Assembly: GCF_013204795.1 (NCBI RefSeq)
Contig: NZ_JABMKW010000016.1
Coordinates: 620,001-684,000, forward strand
Length of the DNA stretch: 64,000 nucleotides
From: Pedobacter panaciterrae
Lineage (GTDB): Bacteria > Bacteroidota > Bacteroidia > Sphingobacteriales > Sphingobacteriaceae
Reading direction: 5' to 3'
The notes beneath the pieces are model-generated. The model had not been told where the DNA came from, did not search any database, and worked only from the letters and a program-made list of their open reading frames with translations. How positions within the stretch are numbered: the stretch's first letter is position 1; each line of letters begins with the position of its first letter. Below are positions 62,597-64,000 of the stretch, piece by piece. The position numbers and the translations under genes were made by a program.

Positions 62597-64000
62597 TTAA
62601 CTCTTTTTATCGAGAATATAGTTGGTACCATAAGGATAACGCTGTGGTCTCGATAATAATTTATTGGCTTCTGCATTATCTTTAAAAACTTCTTTCTTCG
62701 GATCCCAATATAGCTTTTTTGGAGATCTCATTGCAGCATGAGCTACTAAACATGCACTGCAAGAGCGATGTGCTACTTCAGCAGGGCTAATTGTTGGCTT
62801 TCCGCTTTCAATACAATCCAGCCAGTTGCCGTGTTGTTCAGGACTTTCGTACAGATGAATTTCATTGGCCTCTATTTTAGAGGTAAGAATAGCCGGATCG
62901 CTTGCATAAAATGCTTTATTATCTTTACCACCCGACCCAGGGTCTGTACTCGTAACCCCTACGTTTCCTCTTGATACAAAGATCCAACCGTTACTGCCTT
63001 CAAACCTTACCCCATTAGGATTTTTACTATTCATCACCATGTTTACACCATTTGCATACTTGGCATGAACCTCATAATCGCCATGTACATTCCACAAACC
63101 ATTTTTAGGAAATTCGGCACGCGCCTCAATTTCAATAGGACCAGTATGCTCAGTATTCATTCCCCAGTGGGCAATATCAATGTGATGTACGCCCCACCCG
63201 GTAATCATCCCGGCACCAAACTGTTCTAATCTTAACCATCCACCCCTCGATTCCGGATCTGTTTGTGAATGTACGCGATCCTGGGTATAGTAAATGTAAG
63301 GTGTTGAGCCAAGCCACATATCATAATTGAAATTTGCAGGAATTGGCATCTCTGTAGCAACCCCACCCGCAGGATCTGAAGGCAAACCAACCTGTACACT
63401 TTGAAGTTTTCCTATCCTTCCATTTCTTACCAGTTCACATGCTCTTTTAAATTGAGGCCAGGGGTTAACTGAACGCTGCTGACTACCTAACTGAAAAGTA
63501 ACTCCAGATTTTCTGACCATATCACTCATCATCCTACCCTCTTCAATAGTTAACGAAGTTGGTTTTTGAAGATAAATGTGTTTGCCTGCAAGCGCTGCTT
63601 CAATTGCTGGCTGGGCATGCCAATGATCAGGGGTACTGATCATCACCGCATCAATATCTTTATTGGCCAGCAGGTCATGATAATCATCATAAGTTTTAAT
63701 ATCTATATAATTGGAATTACCTGTTTTTTTGGTATACCAGCCCTCTACCAGCTGTTTTCCACTTTTCAGTCTGTTACCGTCTAAATCTGCAATGGCCACA
63801 ATACGGGCTTTATCATATTTAAAAGTTTCGGCAAGGTCATGTGTGCGGGCAATTCGGCCGCAGCCGATCTGGCCTATATTAATTTTATTGCTGGGTGCGT
63901 TTTTACTAAACACAGAAGCAGGAACTATAGTAGGAAAGCCAGTCATGGCAACAGAAGTAACAACAGCACTCTTAACAGCCGTTTTCATGAAATCTCTTCT
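62597..64000 (-). CDS. Gfo/Idh/MocA-family oxidoreductase with Tat signal, cut by window edge
   Basis: An ATG at 63988 would give 463 residues, but the same frame continues to the window edge and reads RRDF before it. RRDFMK is a twin-arginine export motif, so the true start lies outside the window and the protein is exported folded. The domain has INIGQIGCGRIARTH (nucleotide loop), STPDHWHAQPAIEAALAGKHIYLQKP with the conserved lysine, and GWGVHHIDIAHWGM in the C-terminal part. Periplasmic Gfo/Idh proteins of this type occur in Bacteroidota sugar loci. It is 3 bases upstream of the lipoprotein paralogue. Partial gene. Confidence 0.85.
   Translation of the reverse strand, partial: RRDFMKTAVKSAVVTSVAMTGFPTIVPASVFSKNAPSNKINIGQIGCGRIARTHDLAETFKYDKARIVAIADLDGNRLKSGKQLVEGWYTKKTGNSNYIDIKTYDDYHDLLANKDIDAVMISTPDHWHAQPAIEAALAGKHIYLQKPTSLTIEEGRMMSDMVRKSGVTFQLGSQQRSVNPWPQFKRACELVRNGRIGKLQSVQVGLPSDPAGGVATEMPIPANFNYDMWLGSTPYIYYTQDRVHSQTDPESRGGWLRLEQFGAGMITGWGVHHIDIAHWGMNTEHTGPIEIEARAEFPKNGLWNVHGDYEVHAKYANGVNMVMNSKNPNGVRFEGSNGWIFVSRGNVGVTSTDPGSGGKDNKAFYASDPAILTSKIEANEIHLYESPEQHGNWLDCIESGKPTISPAEVAHRSCSACLVAHAAMRSPKKLYWDPKKEVFKDNAEANKLLSRPQRYPYGTNYILDKKS

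Noticed and set aside
1..64000. CRISPR arrays, transposases, integrases, tRNA and rRNA genes
   Set aside because: None seen: no regularly spaced direct repeats, no recombinase-like proteins, and no gap that looks like a structural RNA gene.

Overview
The window looks like chromosomal DNA of a member of the Bacteroidota, most likely Sphingobacteriaceae (Pedobacter-like). The grounds are SusC/SusD proteins, hybrid two-component systems with AraC output, an ECF sigma/membrane protein/outer-membrane barrel triad, many lipoproteins, a DUF6266 protein, an NVEALA-like peptide beside a 6-bladed propeller, and AT-rich intergenic DNA without Shine-Dalgarno sequences. The genus is inferred from gene content. 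I see no rRNA, tRNA, CRISPR array, phage or insertion sequence.

Region 1 (1-17.7 kb, + strand) is a branched-chain amino acid cluster: ilvE, ilvD, ilvB, ilvN, a DinB-like gene, ilvC, a double-ATPase ABC protein, leuB1, leuA1, leuC, leuD, a second LeuA/CimA-type synthase, leuB2 and ilvA. In front of it is what reads as a complete ribosome-mediated attenuator. A 27-residue leader peptide has 15 Leu/Val/Ile residues, an antiterminator arm lies inside its last codons, and a GC-rich terminator follows just before ilvE. Further upstream are a perfect 14-bp palindrome, a 12-bp stem-loop and a perfect 21-bp inverted repeat. A family of inverted repeats beginning CGTCATCCTGA occurs in several gaps.

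Region 2 (17.7-26 kb) is accessory. It holds small lipoproteins and secreted proteins, two of which share a C-terminal domain, a polytopic GT-C-like membrane protein, the NVEALA-like peptide with its propeller lipoprotein, a DUF6266 gene whose start codon seems lost (ATG to AGG), a DUF917 protein and a permuted papain/NlpC-like protein.

Region 3 (26-33 kb, - strand) is the least familiar part. Three genes encode proteins without signal peptides, one of them a 963-residue FG-GAP-type protein with a Ser/Asn-rich domain. They lie downstream of a 7TM-DISM hybrid sensor kinase with an AraC output domain. In the gap between sensor and cassette are CGGACA-type boxes at 21-bp or about 41-bp spacing, likely the regulator's binding sites. 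This is my best candidate for an undescribed system.

Region 4 (33-45.2 kb, - strand) has an orphan ABC ATPase, the ECF sigma triad with its terminator, and a heme operon: hemA, a hemC-hemD fusion, hemB, hemL, an embedded two-component system, a TPR protein, hemE and hemJ. It provides the C5 path from glutamyl-tRNA to uroporphyrinogen III and coproporphyrinogen III, plus a HemJ-type protoporphyrinogen oxidase.

Region 5 (45.2-64 kb) has a hydrolase, a DUF2911 protein and a carbohydrate locus on the - strand. That locus contains two exported Gfo/Idh/MocA proteins (one cut by the window edge), an FGGY sugar kinase, a 1377-residue hybrid regulator, a PA14-containing GH31 enzyme, SusC, SusD and a surface lipoprotein. 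Two 16-bp direct repeats 22 bp apart upstream of the GH31 gene are probable operator sites.
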